DNA of 32,224 nt from an uncultured Pelagibacteraceae bacterium (GTDB lineage Bacteria > Pseudomonadota > Alphaproteobacteria > Pelagibacterales > Pelagibacteraceae). Shown piece after piece: positions 1-7,605 of the stretch (position 1 is the stretch's first letter; each line of letters begins with the position of its first letter). The stretch covers positions 1 to 32,224 of the forward strand of contig CABZGR010000009.1 in the NCBI GenBank assembly GCA_902525295.1, written 5' to 3'. The notes under the pieces were generated by a model. That model saw only the letters and a program-made list of their open reading frames with translations, was not told the DNA's origin and made no database searches. A program made the translations under genes and the position numbers.

Positions 1-908
1 TAGGTGATATAGCGCAAGCAAGTGGTGCAATTCAAGATATATCTGATAATCATCCAAATGATGATCTTTATATACTATCAACCAAACCTTATTATGATTT
101 ATTAAAAAAAAATCCAAATATAACCGATGTCATTTTAGATAAACGACTCTCTAGGTTTAACTTAATTTATTTATATTTATTAATGAGAAAGATAAAAAAA
201 TATAAATTTATTAAAGTTTACGACCTTCAAAATTCTAAAAGAACTAGTTTTTATAAAAATATTCTCTTTCCAAAAGCAACGTCAGATATTTGGTCATCAA
301 CAGAAACAACACTTCCTGAGGGAACTAGTAAGATTGATTTTGATAAAGACACTGTACTAAACCGCTTTGAACATCAATTAAATGTTTCTGGAATTAAAAC
401 CAAACACGTAACTAAACCAGACTTTTCTTGGAGCTGTGAGGATATTTCAGAAATAAAAAAAAAATATAATTTAAACAAATATTTAATTTTATTTCCCTTT
501 TCATCATCTCATTTAACTATAAAAAGATGGCCATATTACAATGAATTAATAAAAAGAATTAAATCTACTTTTAGAGATGAAATCCAAATTTTAATTGCTC
601 CCGGTCCTAATGAAATCAAATTAGCTAATGATATTGATGCTAATATTATTTTAGATAATGATAAAGCGCTCAATATTTCTCAACTTTCATCATTAATAAA
701 AGATAGTTATTTTGTTATTTCTAACGACACTGGTCCAGCACATATGGCGGCTCATTTAAATGTAAAAGGATTAGTTTTATTTGGATCACATACTACTCCT
801 AAAAAAGTTAGTATTGAACGAGAACATTTTAAAGCAATCCAAGTTTCAGATTTGACCAAACTTTCAGCAGATAAAGTATTTCAAAGAATGCAAGAAGCCA
901 TTAATTAG
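1..908 (+). CDS. Glycosyltransferase family 9 (heptosyltransferase-like), 5' end missing
   Basis: This is the 3' part of a gene that begins outside the window. The reading frame is open from the first complete codon at position 3, and its first residues (GDIAQASGAIQ) match the N-terminal region of GT9 enzymes, so the ATG at 183 is an internal methionine and not the start. The C-terminal half carries the GT9 nucleotide-sugar signature SNDTGPAHMAAH followed by LVLFGSHTTP. Family members transfer ADP-heptose or related sugars to lipopolysaccharide core on the inner face of the inner membrane. The family call is firm; the exact sugar and acceptor cannot be read from the sequence. The 3' end overlaps the convergent gene at 901 by 8 bases. 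Confidence 0.88.
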   Translation, partial: GDIAQASGAIQDISDNHPNDDLYILSTKPYYDLLKKNPNITDVILDKRLSRFNLIYLYLLMRKIKKYKFIKVYDLQNSKRTSFYKNILFPKATSDIWSSTETTLPEGTSKIDFDKDTVLNRFEHQLNVSGIKTKHVTKPDFSWSCEDISEIKKKYNLNKYLILFPFSSSHLTIKRWPYYNELIKRIKSTFRDEIQILIAPGPNEIKLANDIDANIILDNDKALNISQLSSLIKDSYFVISNDTGPAHMAAHLNVKGLVLFGSHTTPKKVSIEREHFKAIQVSDLTKLSADKVFQRMQEAIN

Positions 909-1980
909 TTTTTCTAAATTTTGATAATAATAAAGGTAGAAATAAAACTATTATAAAAATTCTTAAAAAATGATGGTAGCTCACAAATATTGGATCAATG
1001 TTATAAGCAACACTAATAACAACCATTTCATGAATTCCTCCAGGAGCAAAACTTAAAAAAGTTGGGATAAATTCAAACCCTATATAAGTCAGCAAATAAG
1101 CAGTTATCATTGCAACAATTACCAAAATTGAACTAACAATTATTCCATGAAATATAAAAAATAGTAATTCTTTAATTTTCAACCCGTTTAATCTTGTGCC
1201 CAAAGCTGTTCCAAGAAATATAAATGCAATATTTATAAATGCATCTGGAAATCTGGCGTTAATTATTTCAAAGGTATAAAAAGCACCAGACAAAGCCATT
1301 GCACCAACTAAAGTAGGTGATGGAATTTTATAATTTTTTAAGATGTTTGCAAAAATGAAACAAATTACTAACAAAAATAATATTTCTAAAAAATATCTTT
1401 CGTTATAGATATTTTCATAATTGTAACCTGCCATTTCAGAGAACCCTAAATTATTTATAAAAAAAATAGGAACAAAACTTACGATAAATATAACTCTAGT
1501 AGCCTGAGGGATCAAAACACCTTTATCATTTTTACTTTTACCAAATTCTAATAAAGCAGCAGATATTGGAACAAATGCACCTGGAAGAGCTGCCAAAACT
1601 GAAATGAATTTACTAAATTTACAAACTTTGAAAAAATAATAACTGGCAAGAATAGTGCTGACTATTGTACAGATTAACATCGCTAAAGATGAAAAAATCC
1701 ATAAATGAATTTTATACAACAGTGTTACGTTTAAAGTTCCACCAAGAATTATACCAACGATCAAAAATATAGGATTTAATAATTTAGTTGGAAATATTAT
1801 TTTATAATTAGTGAAAGCAAAACATAAATTCAAACCTAAAGAGCCCAATAACCATGGTAAAGGTAAATTAATTAATGTGCCCAGGTATCCACCGATAAGT
1901 CCTATAAAAAGAGCCCTATAACTACCTATTAAAGCTAAGAAATATTCTTTAATATTTTTTGAAAGATTATATTTGAGCAT
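901..1980 (-). CDS. AbrB family (PF05145-type) integral membrane protein
   Basis: A 359-residue, very hydrophobic protein made of two similar halves, each with several membrane helices. The first half has the glycine/proline-rich LPLPWLLGSLGLNL stretch and the second has SFAPGGIHEMVVISVAYNIDP, both typical of the membrane 'AbrB duplication' family. Despite the name this family is unrelated to the DNA-binding AbrB regulator; it is thought to be a transporter, and members often lie next to tripartite tricarboxylate transporter genes, as here. It is divergent from tctC, and the -35 element proposed for tctC overlaps this gene's start codon. Substrate unknown. Start is the first in-frame ATG at 1980; no clear Shine-Dalgarno is visible. 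Confidence 0.85.
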   Translation of the reverse strand: MLKYNLSKNIKEYFLALIGSYRALFIGLIGGYLGTLINLPLPWLLGSLGLNLCFAFTNYKIIFPTKLLNPIFLIVGIILGGTLNVTLLYKIHLWIFSSLAMLICTIVSTILASYYFFKVCKFSKFISVLAALPGAFVPISAALLEFGKSKNDKGVLIPQATRVIFIVSFVPIFFINNLGFSEMAGYNYENIYNERYFLEILFLLVICFIFANILKNYKIPSPTLVGAMALSGAFYTFEIINARFPDAFINIAFIFLGTALGTRLNGLKIKELLFFIFHGIIVSSILVIVAMITAYLLTYIGFEFIPTFLSFAPGGIHEMVVISVAYNIDPIFVSYHHFLRIFIIVLFLPLLLSKFRKTN

Positions 1981-2008
1981 TGACTAAAATTTATAACTTA
2001 TGTTTAAT
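1980..2008 (+). promoter_or_regulatory. Predicted sigma-70 promoter of tctC
   Basis: TTGACT (1980-1985), a 17-base spacer and TTTAAT (2003-2008) give good -35 and -10 matches. Transcription would start near 2015, leaving a leader of about 27 bases before the ATG at 2042. The same hexamers and spacing recur upstream of dctP at 14449-14477. Assigned by eye. Confidence 0.55.
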
Positions 2009-2030
2009 GATAACTTCATAAATATAATAA

Positions 2031-2036
2031 GAGAGG
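2031..2036 (+). promoter_or_regulatory. Ribosome binding site fixing the tctC start
   Basis: GAGAGG lies 5 bases before the ATG at 2042. It selects that ATG over the in-frame ATG at 2000, which lies upstream of the predicted -10 box and would put 14 extra residues in front of the signal peptide. Confidence 0.75.
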
Positions 2037-2041
2037 AAATA

Positions 2042-3016
2042 ATGAAACTAATTAAAACTTTTATTTCAGTTTTATTCTCTGCTTTCCTTCTGTTTTCATC
2101 AACAAGTTCATTCGCAGTTGAAAAATTACATTTTTTAATTGGCGGTGGTGCTGGTGGTGGTTGGGATGGAACTGCTAGAGGTACTGGAGAAGCATTAACA
2201 AAAGCTGGTTTTTTGAAAAGTGCATCATTTGAAAATATGTCAGGTGGTGGAGGTGGTAAAGCTTTAGCTTACCTAATCAATAACGCTCCAAAAGATACAG
2301 TTTTAGTTCAGTCAACACCATTGGTGTTAAGATCTATTACAAGACACAAAGGTTATGTTAAAGGAACTGGTACATTATCTTATAAAGATGTTAAACCAAT
2401 TGCAGGTGTAATTGGAGATTATGGTGCAATAGTTGTAGCAAAAAATTCACCAATCAAAAATTTCAAAGATGCAGTTGATCAATATCAAAAAGATCCAAAA
2501 TCAATTAAAATGGCTGGTGGATCTGTAAGAGGAAGCATGGACCACTTAATTGGTGCGTTAGCTTTCCAAGCAGCTGGAGCAAATCCAAACGATGTGATTT
2601 ATGTTCCATATGATGCTGGTGGAAAAGCACTTGCTGGACTTTTATCCGGAGAAACTCAAATACTTTCAACTGGTTTAGGTGAAGTAATGGGTGCTAGAGA
2701 TCAAGTAAGAATAATTGGTATCACTGCTCCTGAGAGAGTAGGTGATGCACCAGAAGCTCCAACATTAAAAGAGCAAGGATATGATGTTCAGTTTGTTAAC
2801 TGGAGAGGTTTCTTTGCACCAAAAAGCATGAGCATGAGCGACTATAACAAAATCTCTAAAATGCTTGGCGATGTTCAAAAAACACCAGAGTGGGAAGCTG
2901 TTAGAAAAAGAAATGCATGGGTAAATATTTATAACCCAGGTTCTAAATTTGATGCGTTCTTAGAAAAACAAACAGTTGAAATGACAGCTCTGATGAAAAA
3001 ACTTGGAGTAATATAA
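2042..3016 (+). CDS. tctC: Tripartite tricarboxylate transporter substrate-binding protein (TctC/Bug family)
   Basis: A 324-residue periplasmic solute-binding protein. An N-terminal signal peptide runs to about residue 25 with probable cleavage after SFA. The mature protein has the Bug-family pattern: a glycine-rich ligand loop (GGGAGGGWDGTAR) followed by GGGGKALAYL and the conserved late motif APTLKEQGYDV. It delivers a carboxylated organic acid to the TctBA membrane complex encoded just downstream. The in-frame ATG at 2000 was rejected in favour of 2042 because of the ribosome site at 2031 and the signal peptide. The ligand (citrate, other tri- or dicarboxylates, or an aromatic acid) cannot be told from sequence. 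Two stem-loops follow the stop codon: an AT-rich one at 3013-3030 and a terminator-like one at 3041-3087. Confidence 0.92.
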   Translation: MKLIKTFISVLFSAFLLFSSTSSFAVEKLHFLIGGGAGGGWDGTARGTGEALTKAGFLKSASFENMSGGGGGKALAYLINNAPKDTVLVQSTPLVLRSITRHKGYVKGTGTLSYKDVKPIAGVIGDYGAIVVAKNSPIKNFKDAVDQYQKDPKSIKMAGGSVRGSMDHLIGALAFQAAGANPNDVIYVPYDAGGKALAGLLSGETQILSTGLGEVMGARDQVRIIGITAPERVGDAPEAPTLKEQGYDVQFVNWRGFFAPKSMSMSDYNKISKMLGDVQKTPEWEAVRKRNAWVNIYNPGSKFDAFLEKQTVEMTALMKKLGVI

Positions 3017-3040
3017 TCTTTATAGATTATTAAAGAATGT

Positions 3041-3087
3041 AAAGCAGTGAGAATAAGTCCTACAAAATTTATCTCACTGCTTTTTTT
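3041..3087 (+). terminator. Intrinsic terminator/attenuator overlapping the tctB start
   Basis: A perfect 11-bp inverted repeat, AAAGCAGTGAG (3041-3051) against CTCACTGCTTT (3073-3083), is followed by a run of T ending at 3087. The left arm contains the GTG start codon of tctB (3047), so the hairpin lies within the coding sequence. It would both terminate most transcripts after tctC and mask the tctB start in those that read through. Confidence 0.75.
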
Positions 3088-3517
3088 AGCTTTATCAGTA
3101 TTTTATCTATACACAGCTTACAACATTCAAGTATTTGCATTCGATGAGAATGCACCATTCAATGCTAGGACTTTTCCAATATATTTAGGTTGGGCAGGTA
3201 TAATTTTATCAAGTTTAAAAATAATTTTACCTGAGAAAATTACTACAGAGGTAAATCATAAACACTTAGATTATAAAAGTATAATCTATCTAATAATTAT
3301 CTCTCTAATATATGCAGCTGTAATTTTAAAAATTGGATATTTTATATCAACTTCTTTATTTCTTTTTGCATCTTACTATTTCTTAGGTGAAAGAAGATGG
3401 GGATTAATGTTTATTTTATCCTTTCCATTTGTTGCTGCATTTATGTATTTATTACACGGTTTATTAAACATCTATCTTCGTGATCCATTTTTAAAATATA
3501 TTGGAGTTATGGGATGA
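3047..3517 (+). CDS. tctB: Tripartite tricarboxylate transporter small membrane subunit (TctB)
   Basis: A 156-residue protein with four predicted membrane helices (about residues 8-28, 42-60, 77-97 and 100-145 as a close pair), the usual size and layout of TctB. It pairs with TctA to form the inner-membrane part of the importer. The start is a GTG at 3047 inside the left arm of a terminator-like hairpin, and no Shine-Dalgarno precedes it, so translation is probably weak. Its stop overlaps the start of tctA as ATGA (3514-3517), which suggests translational coupling. An alternative downstream start is possible but would remove the first helix. Confidence 0.85.
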   Translation: MRISPTKFISLLFLALSVFYLYTAYNIQVFAFDENAPFNARTFPIYLGWAGIILSSLKIILPEKITTEVNHKHLDYKSIIYLIIISLIYAAVILKIGYFISTSLFLFASYYFLGERRWGLMFILSFPFVAAFMYLLHGLLNIYLRDPFLKYIGVMG

Positions 3518-5013
3518 TCGAAGGAATACTTATCGGATTATCAACAGCACTATCATTAACGAATATTTTAATGGTGATGGTTGGTTGTTTTGCTGGAACA
3601 ATAATTGGAATGTTACCAGGACTTGGACCAATGACTGCAATAGCATTAATGATACCAATTACTTATGGATTTGATCCATCAACAGGCTTAATTTTAATGG
3701 CTGGTGTTTACTACGGCGCAGTATTTGGAGGATCTACATCATCTATTTTGTTAAATGCACCTGGAATACCAGGAACTGTTGCAACAGCATTTGATGGTTA
3801 TCCAATGGCACAACAAGGTAAAGCTGGAAAAGCTTTAGCAATCGCTGCTTATAGTTCATTTGCAGGTGGAACAATTTCTGCAATATTTTTATTAGTTGCA
3901 GCCCCTAGTTTGTCAAAAGTAAGTTTAGCTTTTAGGTCTCCTGACTATTTTGCACTAATGATTTTAGGTTTAACTGCAATTTCTGCATTTTCATCTAAAG
4001 GACAATTTTTAAAAGCAATGATGATGGTAGTTTTAGGATTAATGTTAGCTACAGTTGGTCAGGATTCATTGTCAGATATAACAAGATTTACCTTTAACAA
4101 TATGAACTTAACTGATGGAATAAGCTTTGTATTAATTGTAATGGCTACATTTGCAATGAGTGAAGCTTTAACGATTATATTTAGAGGGAAAGATCCAAAC
4201 AGAGCTGCTAAACAAATCTCATTAACAGAACTAGGTTCGATTAAAGTAAATAAAGAAGAAACCATCAAAATGGCCAAAACAATACCTAGGTCCTCAATAC
4301 TTGGTTTCTTAATTGGTGTTTTACCTGGTGCAGGCGCAACAATTGCATCTTTCTTAGCATATGGAATGGAAAGAAATTATGTAAATGAAGAAGAAAAACA
4401 AAAGTTTGGAAAAGGTAGCGTTCATGGTTTATCAGCACCAGAGACAGCAAATAATGCGGCTTGCTCTGGTTCATTTGTTCCATTGCTAACATTAGGAATT
4501 CCTGGAAGTGGTACAACTGCAGTTATGCTTGGAGCTCTTTTAGGGTTTGGTATTCAGCCAGGACCAAGACTTTATCAAACTAACCCTGAAATTTTCTGGT
4601 CAGTTATCATGTCAATGTACATTGGTATGGTCGTGCTTTTGATTTTAAATTTACCTTTAATACCTTATATTGCTAGAATTTTAGCAGTACCTAGAAATTA
4701 CTTAATTCCTTTAATTTTATTTTTTTCAGTAACAGGAATATATCTAATGTCATTTAACAATTTTGATATTTTTTTAATGATAGGTATTGCAGTGGTTGCA
4801 ACTTTTTTAAGGCTCTATGATTTTCCCATGCCACCTTTAATATTGGCTTTTGTACTCGGGGGTCTAATGGAGGAAACATTGAGAAGATCACTATTAATAA
4901 GTGATGGATCACCTAATTTTTTATGGGATAGGCCTATAACACTAATAATATTATTGATAACAGTAACAATTGTTGGTTGGCAAATTTTTTCAACTTTTAG
5001 AAAAAAAAGTTAA
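3514..5013 (+). CDS. tctA: Tripartite tricarboxylate transporter large membrane subunit (TctA)
   Basis: A 499-residue protein with about twelve membrane helices, the channel-forming subunit of a TTT importer. Two diagnostic TctA motifs are clear: GMLPGLGPMTAIAL near residue 33, and a repeat of it, GVLPGAGATIASFL, in the second half, showing the internal duplication of the family. Between them lie LLNAPGIPGTVATAFDGYP and PETANNAACSGSFVPLLTLG, both conserved. Uptake is driven by an ion gradient and depends on the binding protein TctC. The gene follows tctB by an ATGA overlap and ends 4 bases inside the convergent gene at 5010. Confidence 0.95.
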   Translation: MIEGILIGLSTALSLTNILMVMVGCFAGTIIGMLPGLGPMTAIALMIPITYGFDPSTGLILMAGVYYGAVFGGSTSSILLNAPGIPGTVATAFDGYPMAQQGKAGKALAIAAYSSFAGGTISAIFLLVAAPSLSKVSLAFRSPDYFALMILGLTAISAFSSKGQFLKAMMMVVLGLMLATVGQDSLSDITRFTFNNMNLTDGISFVLIVMATFAMSEALTIIFRGKDPNRAAKQISLTELGSIKVNKEETIKMAKTIPRSSILGFLIGVLPGAGATIASFLAYGMERNYVNEEEKQKFGKGSVHGLSAPETANNAACSGSFVPLLTLGIPGSGTTAVMLGALLGFGIQPGPRLYQTNPEIFWSVIMSMYIGMVVLLILNLPLIPYIARILAVPRNYLIPLILFFSVTGIYLMSFNNFDIFLMIGIAVVATFLRLYDFPMPPLILAFVLGGLMEETLRRSLLISDGSPNFLWDRPITLIILLITVTIVGWQIFSTFRKKS

Positions 5014-5426
5014 ATATAAATTTTATCAGCTAGACCGTAGCAAAGAATTCCGCTAAGCACTGTTAAAATTCCCGATGCTATAACACCTTCACTATTTGTT
5101 TTTTCGTTATGTCCAAGCTTATTGACATAAATTGTATATATTCCAATAAGGAAATATAAAACGTTTTGTGCAAAAATTAGTGTAAAGAAACCCCATGTTC
5201 CTGTTAAACCATCCGCTTTGATTAACATTATGTAAAGTGCCACTAAAATTGATGCAATAAACGGTGCCCCAAAAAATCTAACCATCACTGCTGCAGAATC
5301 ATCCATATTGTATTGATCTAAAAATGATTTTGTTGCTACCACTGTTCTAAAAGCATAAACAGCGTAAACGATAAAATGAACGATAAAAATACTTAAATAA
5401 ATTATTCCATTAAATTTATCTAACAT
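5010..5426 (-). CDS. Small membrane protein of unknown function (4 TM)
   Basis: I do not recognise this 138-residue protein. It has four hydrophobic stretches (about residues 8-28, 50-70, 75-97 and 116-134) separated by short loops, including TKSFLDQYNMDDSAAV after the first helix and a charged NKLGHNEKTNSEG loop before the last. It overlaps the 3' end of tctA by 4 bases in convergent orientation. It follows the glycosyltransferase gene on the same strand after a 9-base gap and could be co-transcribed with it. The open frame, normal codon use and snug fit between neighbours support a real gene; no function is proposed. Confidence 0.7.
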   Translation of the reverse strand: MLDKFNGIIYLSIFIVHFIVYAVYAFRTVVATKSFLDQYNMDDSAAVMVRFFGAPFIASILVALYIMLIKADGLTGTWGFFTLIFAQNVLYFLIGIYTIYVNKLGHNEKTNSEGVIASGILTVLSGILCYGLADKIYI

Positions 5427-5435
5427 GTTTTGATT

Positions 5436-6518
5436 TTATAAGATTCTTTTGTAGTTTTCAATTATCTTATCCCAAAGAAAATTTTCGGAGTGTGTTTTGC
5501 ATTCTTTTCCAAATTCAATATATTTATTTCCCTCAAATAAATTATCTATACTTGAATAAATTTCATCTAGACTGTTACCATCGCAAATTAACCCGGTTTT
5601 ATTATGAATAATTGCATCAGAAGCACCACCATCTTTACCACCAATAGATGGAATCCCATATTGTGCAGCCTCAATAAAAGAAATTCCAAATCCCTCAACT
5701 GAGGTTTTGTGAATTATTGATGGCATTATAAAAATATTTGACTTTGCAATTAATGCATTTTTCAATTCATTAGAGATATCACTTAAAAAATTTACATATT
5801 TATGAAGATTTAATTCTATCACTAATTTTTTTAAATTTTCTTCTTCATCTCCATATCCTATACAAGTGTAAGTAATATCAGGATATTTCTCTTTTAAATT
5901 TCGGATAGCCATTATAACTTTTTCATGATTTTTTCTTTTATCAAATCTTGATACAGTAATTAGTCTTTGTTTTTTTCCTTTTAGAATTTCTTCTGCTTGT
6001 TTAAGGTCATCTTTTGGAATTTCTTTAACAGGATCAACGCCAGGATTTATAACTATCAATCTTTTTTCTTCAACTCCGACACTAACTGCTAAATTTTTTG
6101 TAAAATTTGAGTTTGCTACAATATGATCAACATTATTTAAAACCTCCAGAACTTTTTTGTTCAGTCTAGATCTTTTAGGGTGATTAATTTCTTTAGAATG
6201 AATTAGACATATTTTCTTTTTTGGGGATTTTATAAGTTCTAAACTTTTCCAGTGATCTGCAATAATACAATTTACATTTTTATTTTCATTTAAATATTCG
6301 TTTATTAGTAAAGATTTTCTGTATTTTCTTAATAATTTAACTCCACTAACTCTTTCAATTGTAAATGAAACTTTCTCATCAAATTTTTTATGATCTTCGT
6401 GGTAATCTGCAAAAACTTTAACCATATCTAACTTTGATAAAGATCTTGCTAATCCCCACATTAGATTTTGCATACCACCAACGTCGGGTGGAAAAGTTCT
6501 AGTTATTATTAAATACAT
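5436..6518 (-). CDS. Glycosyltransferase family 4
   Basis: A 360-residue GT-B fold enzyme. The N-terminal domain opens with the glycine-rich acceptor-side loop FPPDVGGMQ (residues 9-17); the C-terminal GT1/GT4 domain has PGVD (159-162), the phosphate-binding SRFDKRKNHEK stretch (R191, K195) and the E-x7-E motif EGFGISFIE (E275 and E283) that binds the nucleotide-sugar. It probably adds a sugar to a lipid or polysaccharide at the cytoplasmic face of the inner membrane. Donor and acceptor are unknown. Its start codon overlaps the stop of the upstream thioredoxin-like gene by one base (TAATG), so the two are translationally coupled. Confidence 0.88.
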   Translation of the reverse strand: MYLIITRTFPPDVGGMQNLMWGLARSLSKLDMVKVFADYHEDHKKFDEKVSFTIERVSGVKLLRKYRKSLLINEYLNENKNVNCIIADHWKSLELIKSPKKKICLIHSKEINHPKRSRLNKKVLEVLNNVDHIVANSNFTKNLAVSVGVEEKRLIVINPGVDPVKEIPKDDLKQAEEILKGKKQRLITVSRFDKRKNHEKVIMAIRNLKEKYPDITYTCIGYGDEEENLKKLVIELNLHKYVNFLSDISNELKNALIAKSNIFIMPSIIHKTSVEGFGISFIEAAQYGIPSIGGKDGGASDAIIHNKTGLICDGNSLDEIYSSIDNLFEGNKYIEFGKECKTHSENFLWDKIIENYKRIL

Positions 6519-7072
6519 TAATTAGATGACCACTTAATACCACAACCCATACTTGGGAATTGTTCTTCAGGACCTTTACCTGTTTCTGAAACTTGTTTCA
6601 TAGCAAAAAATAAATCACTATCTCCGGATCTCACAGGCTTTAGTTCTTTTAATTCTCTTATTCTGCCTCTATATTGAAGACCAAAATCTTTATCATAACC
6701 AAAAAAATCTGGAGTACATACAGCATCATATTTTCTTGCAATGTCTTGGGTTTCATCAATTAGGTACGGAAAATTAAACTTATGTTTAATTGCAAACTCT
6801 ATCATTTTTTCAAAAGAATCTTCCGGATAATTAATTGGATCATTAGAACATATTGCAACTGAATTTATTCCTAAATCACTAAGCTTAGTACAGTCCTCCA
6901 CTACATCTCTAATAATTGCTTTTACATATGGACAATGATTACAAATAAACATTATCAATGTTCCATTTTCACCTTTGATATCATTTAATGATATTAATTT
7001 ATTCTCTGTAGATTTTAATTCAAAATTTTCTGCTTTTTTTCCAAAATCACATACTGGCGTTTTAATAGGCAT
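6518..7072 (-). CDS. Thioredoxin-family protein (redoxin-like, CNHC motif)
   Basis: A 184-residue thioredoxin-fold protein. Near the end of the first strand it has C44-N-H-C47-P in the context FICNHCPYVKA, in place of the usual WCGPC, and a cis-proline after Thr120 (CTPDFFGYD). The sequence between resembles the AhpC/TSA and ResA-like redoxins. No signal peptide is visible, so it should be cytoplasmic. It may act as a thiol-disulfide reductase or peroxidase; the substrate is unknown. A further pair of cysteine-containing residues near the end (SMGCGIKW) is a known feature of this subfamily. It is divergent from the gamma-carbonic anhydrase gene with only 20 bases between the start codons. Confidence 0.85.
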   Translation of the reverse strand: MPIKTPVCDFGKKAENFELKSTENKLISLNDIKGENGTLIMFICNHCPYVKAIIRDVVEDCTKLSDLGINSVAICSNDPINYPEDSFEKMIEFAIKHKFNFPYLIDETQDIARKYDAVCTPDFFGYDKDFGLQYRGRIRELKELKPVRSGDSDLFFAMKQVSETGKGPEEQFPSMGCGIKWSSN

Positions 7073-7092
7073 AATGTAATAATATATAAATT

Positions 7093-7605
7093 ATGTTTTA
7101 CGATTTAAAAGATAAAAAACCAAAAAACTCTGGCGAAAATTGGGTAGCACCAAATGCAACTATTATCGGAGATGTTACATTAGAAAAAAACTCTAGTGTT
7201 TGGTTTAATGCTGTAATTAGAGGGGACAATGAAAACATTCATGTAGGAGAAGGTTCAAATGTTCAAGATGGAAGTGTTTTACATACTGACCCGGGTTGTC
7301 CATTAAGAATTGGCAAGGACGTAACTATAGGTCATATCGTTATGCTTCATGGATGTACGATTGGAGATAATAGTTTAATTGGTATTGGGGCTGTCATTTT
7401 AAATAATGCGAAAATTGGCAAAAACTGCATCATTGGCGCAAAAGCATTAATAACTGAAAACAAAGAAATTCCAGACAACTCATTAGTAGTAGGAGCACCA
7501 GGAAGAGTAATTAGAAAACTTACAGATGAAGAAATAGGTAAAATTACTGAGAACGCAAAACATTACCAAGATAATTGGAAGCGATATTCAAAATCAATAT
7601 TTTAA
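7093..7605 (+). CDS. Gamma-class carbonic anhydrase family protein (YrdA/PaaY-like)
   Basis: A 170-residue left-handed beta-helix protein built of hexapeptide repeats. The three histidines that bind the metal between subunits are present: H64 (SVLHTDPG), H81 and H86 (TIGHIVMLHGC). The RGDN motif (R43-D45) and the GAPGRVIRKL end of the helix are also typical. The family assembles as trimers in the cytoplasm; some members hydrate CO2, while others act as thioesterases or have no known activity. The Glu and other residues needed for full Cam-like activity cannot be judged by eye, so catalysis is not certain. It runs directly into the next gene, whose ATG follows the stop codon with no gap. Confidence 0.92.
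   Translation: MFYDLKDKKPKNSGENWVAPNATIIGDVTLEKNSSVWFNAVIRGDNENIHVGEGSNVQDGSVLHTDPGCPLRIGKDVTIGHIVMLHGCTIGDNSLIGIGAVILNNAKIGKNCIIGAKALITENKEIPDNSLVVGAPGRVIRKLTDEEIGKITENAKHYQDNWKRYSKSIF

Noticed and set aside
183..185. ATG as the start of the first gene
   Set aside because: The frame stays open to the left edge and the upstream codons encode recognisable GT9 sequence, so the gene begins outside the window.
2023..2028. Perfect TATAAT as the tctC -10 box
   Set aside because: Transcription would start around 2035, inside the ribosome binding site, and no -35 element is placed correctly. The TTGACT/TTTAAT pair upstream fits better.
4059..4516. Minus-strand frames inside tctA
   Set aside because: They lie wholly within a strongly conserved gene and have no recognisable domain or ribosome site.
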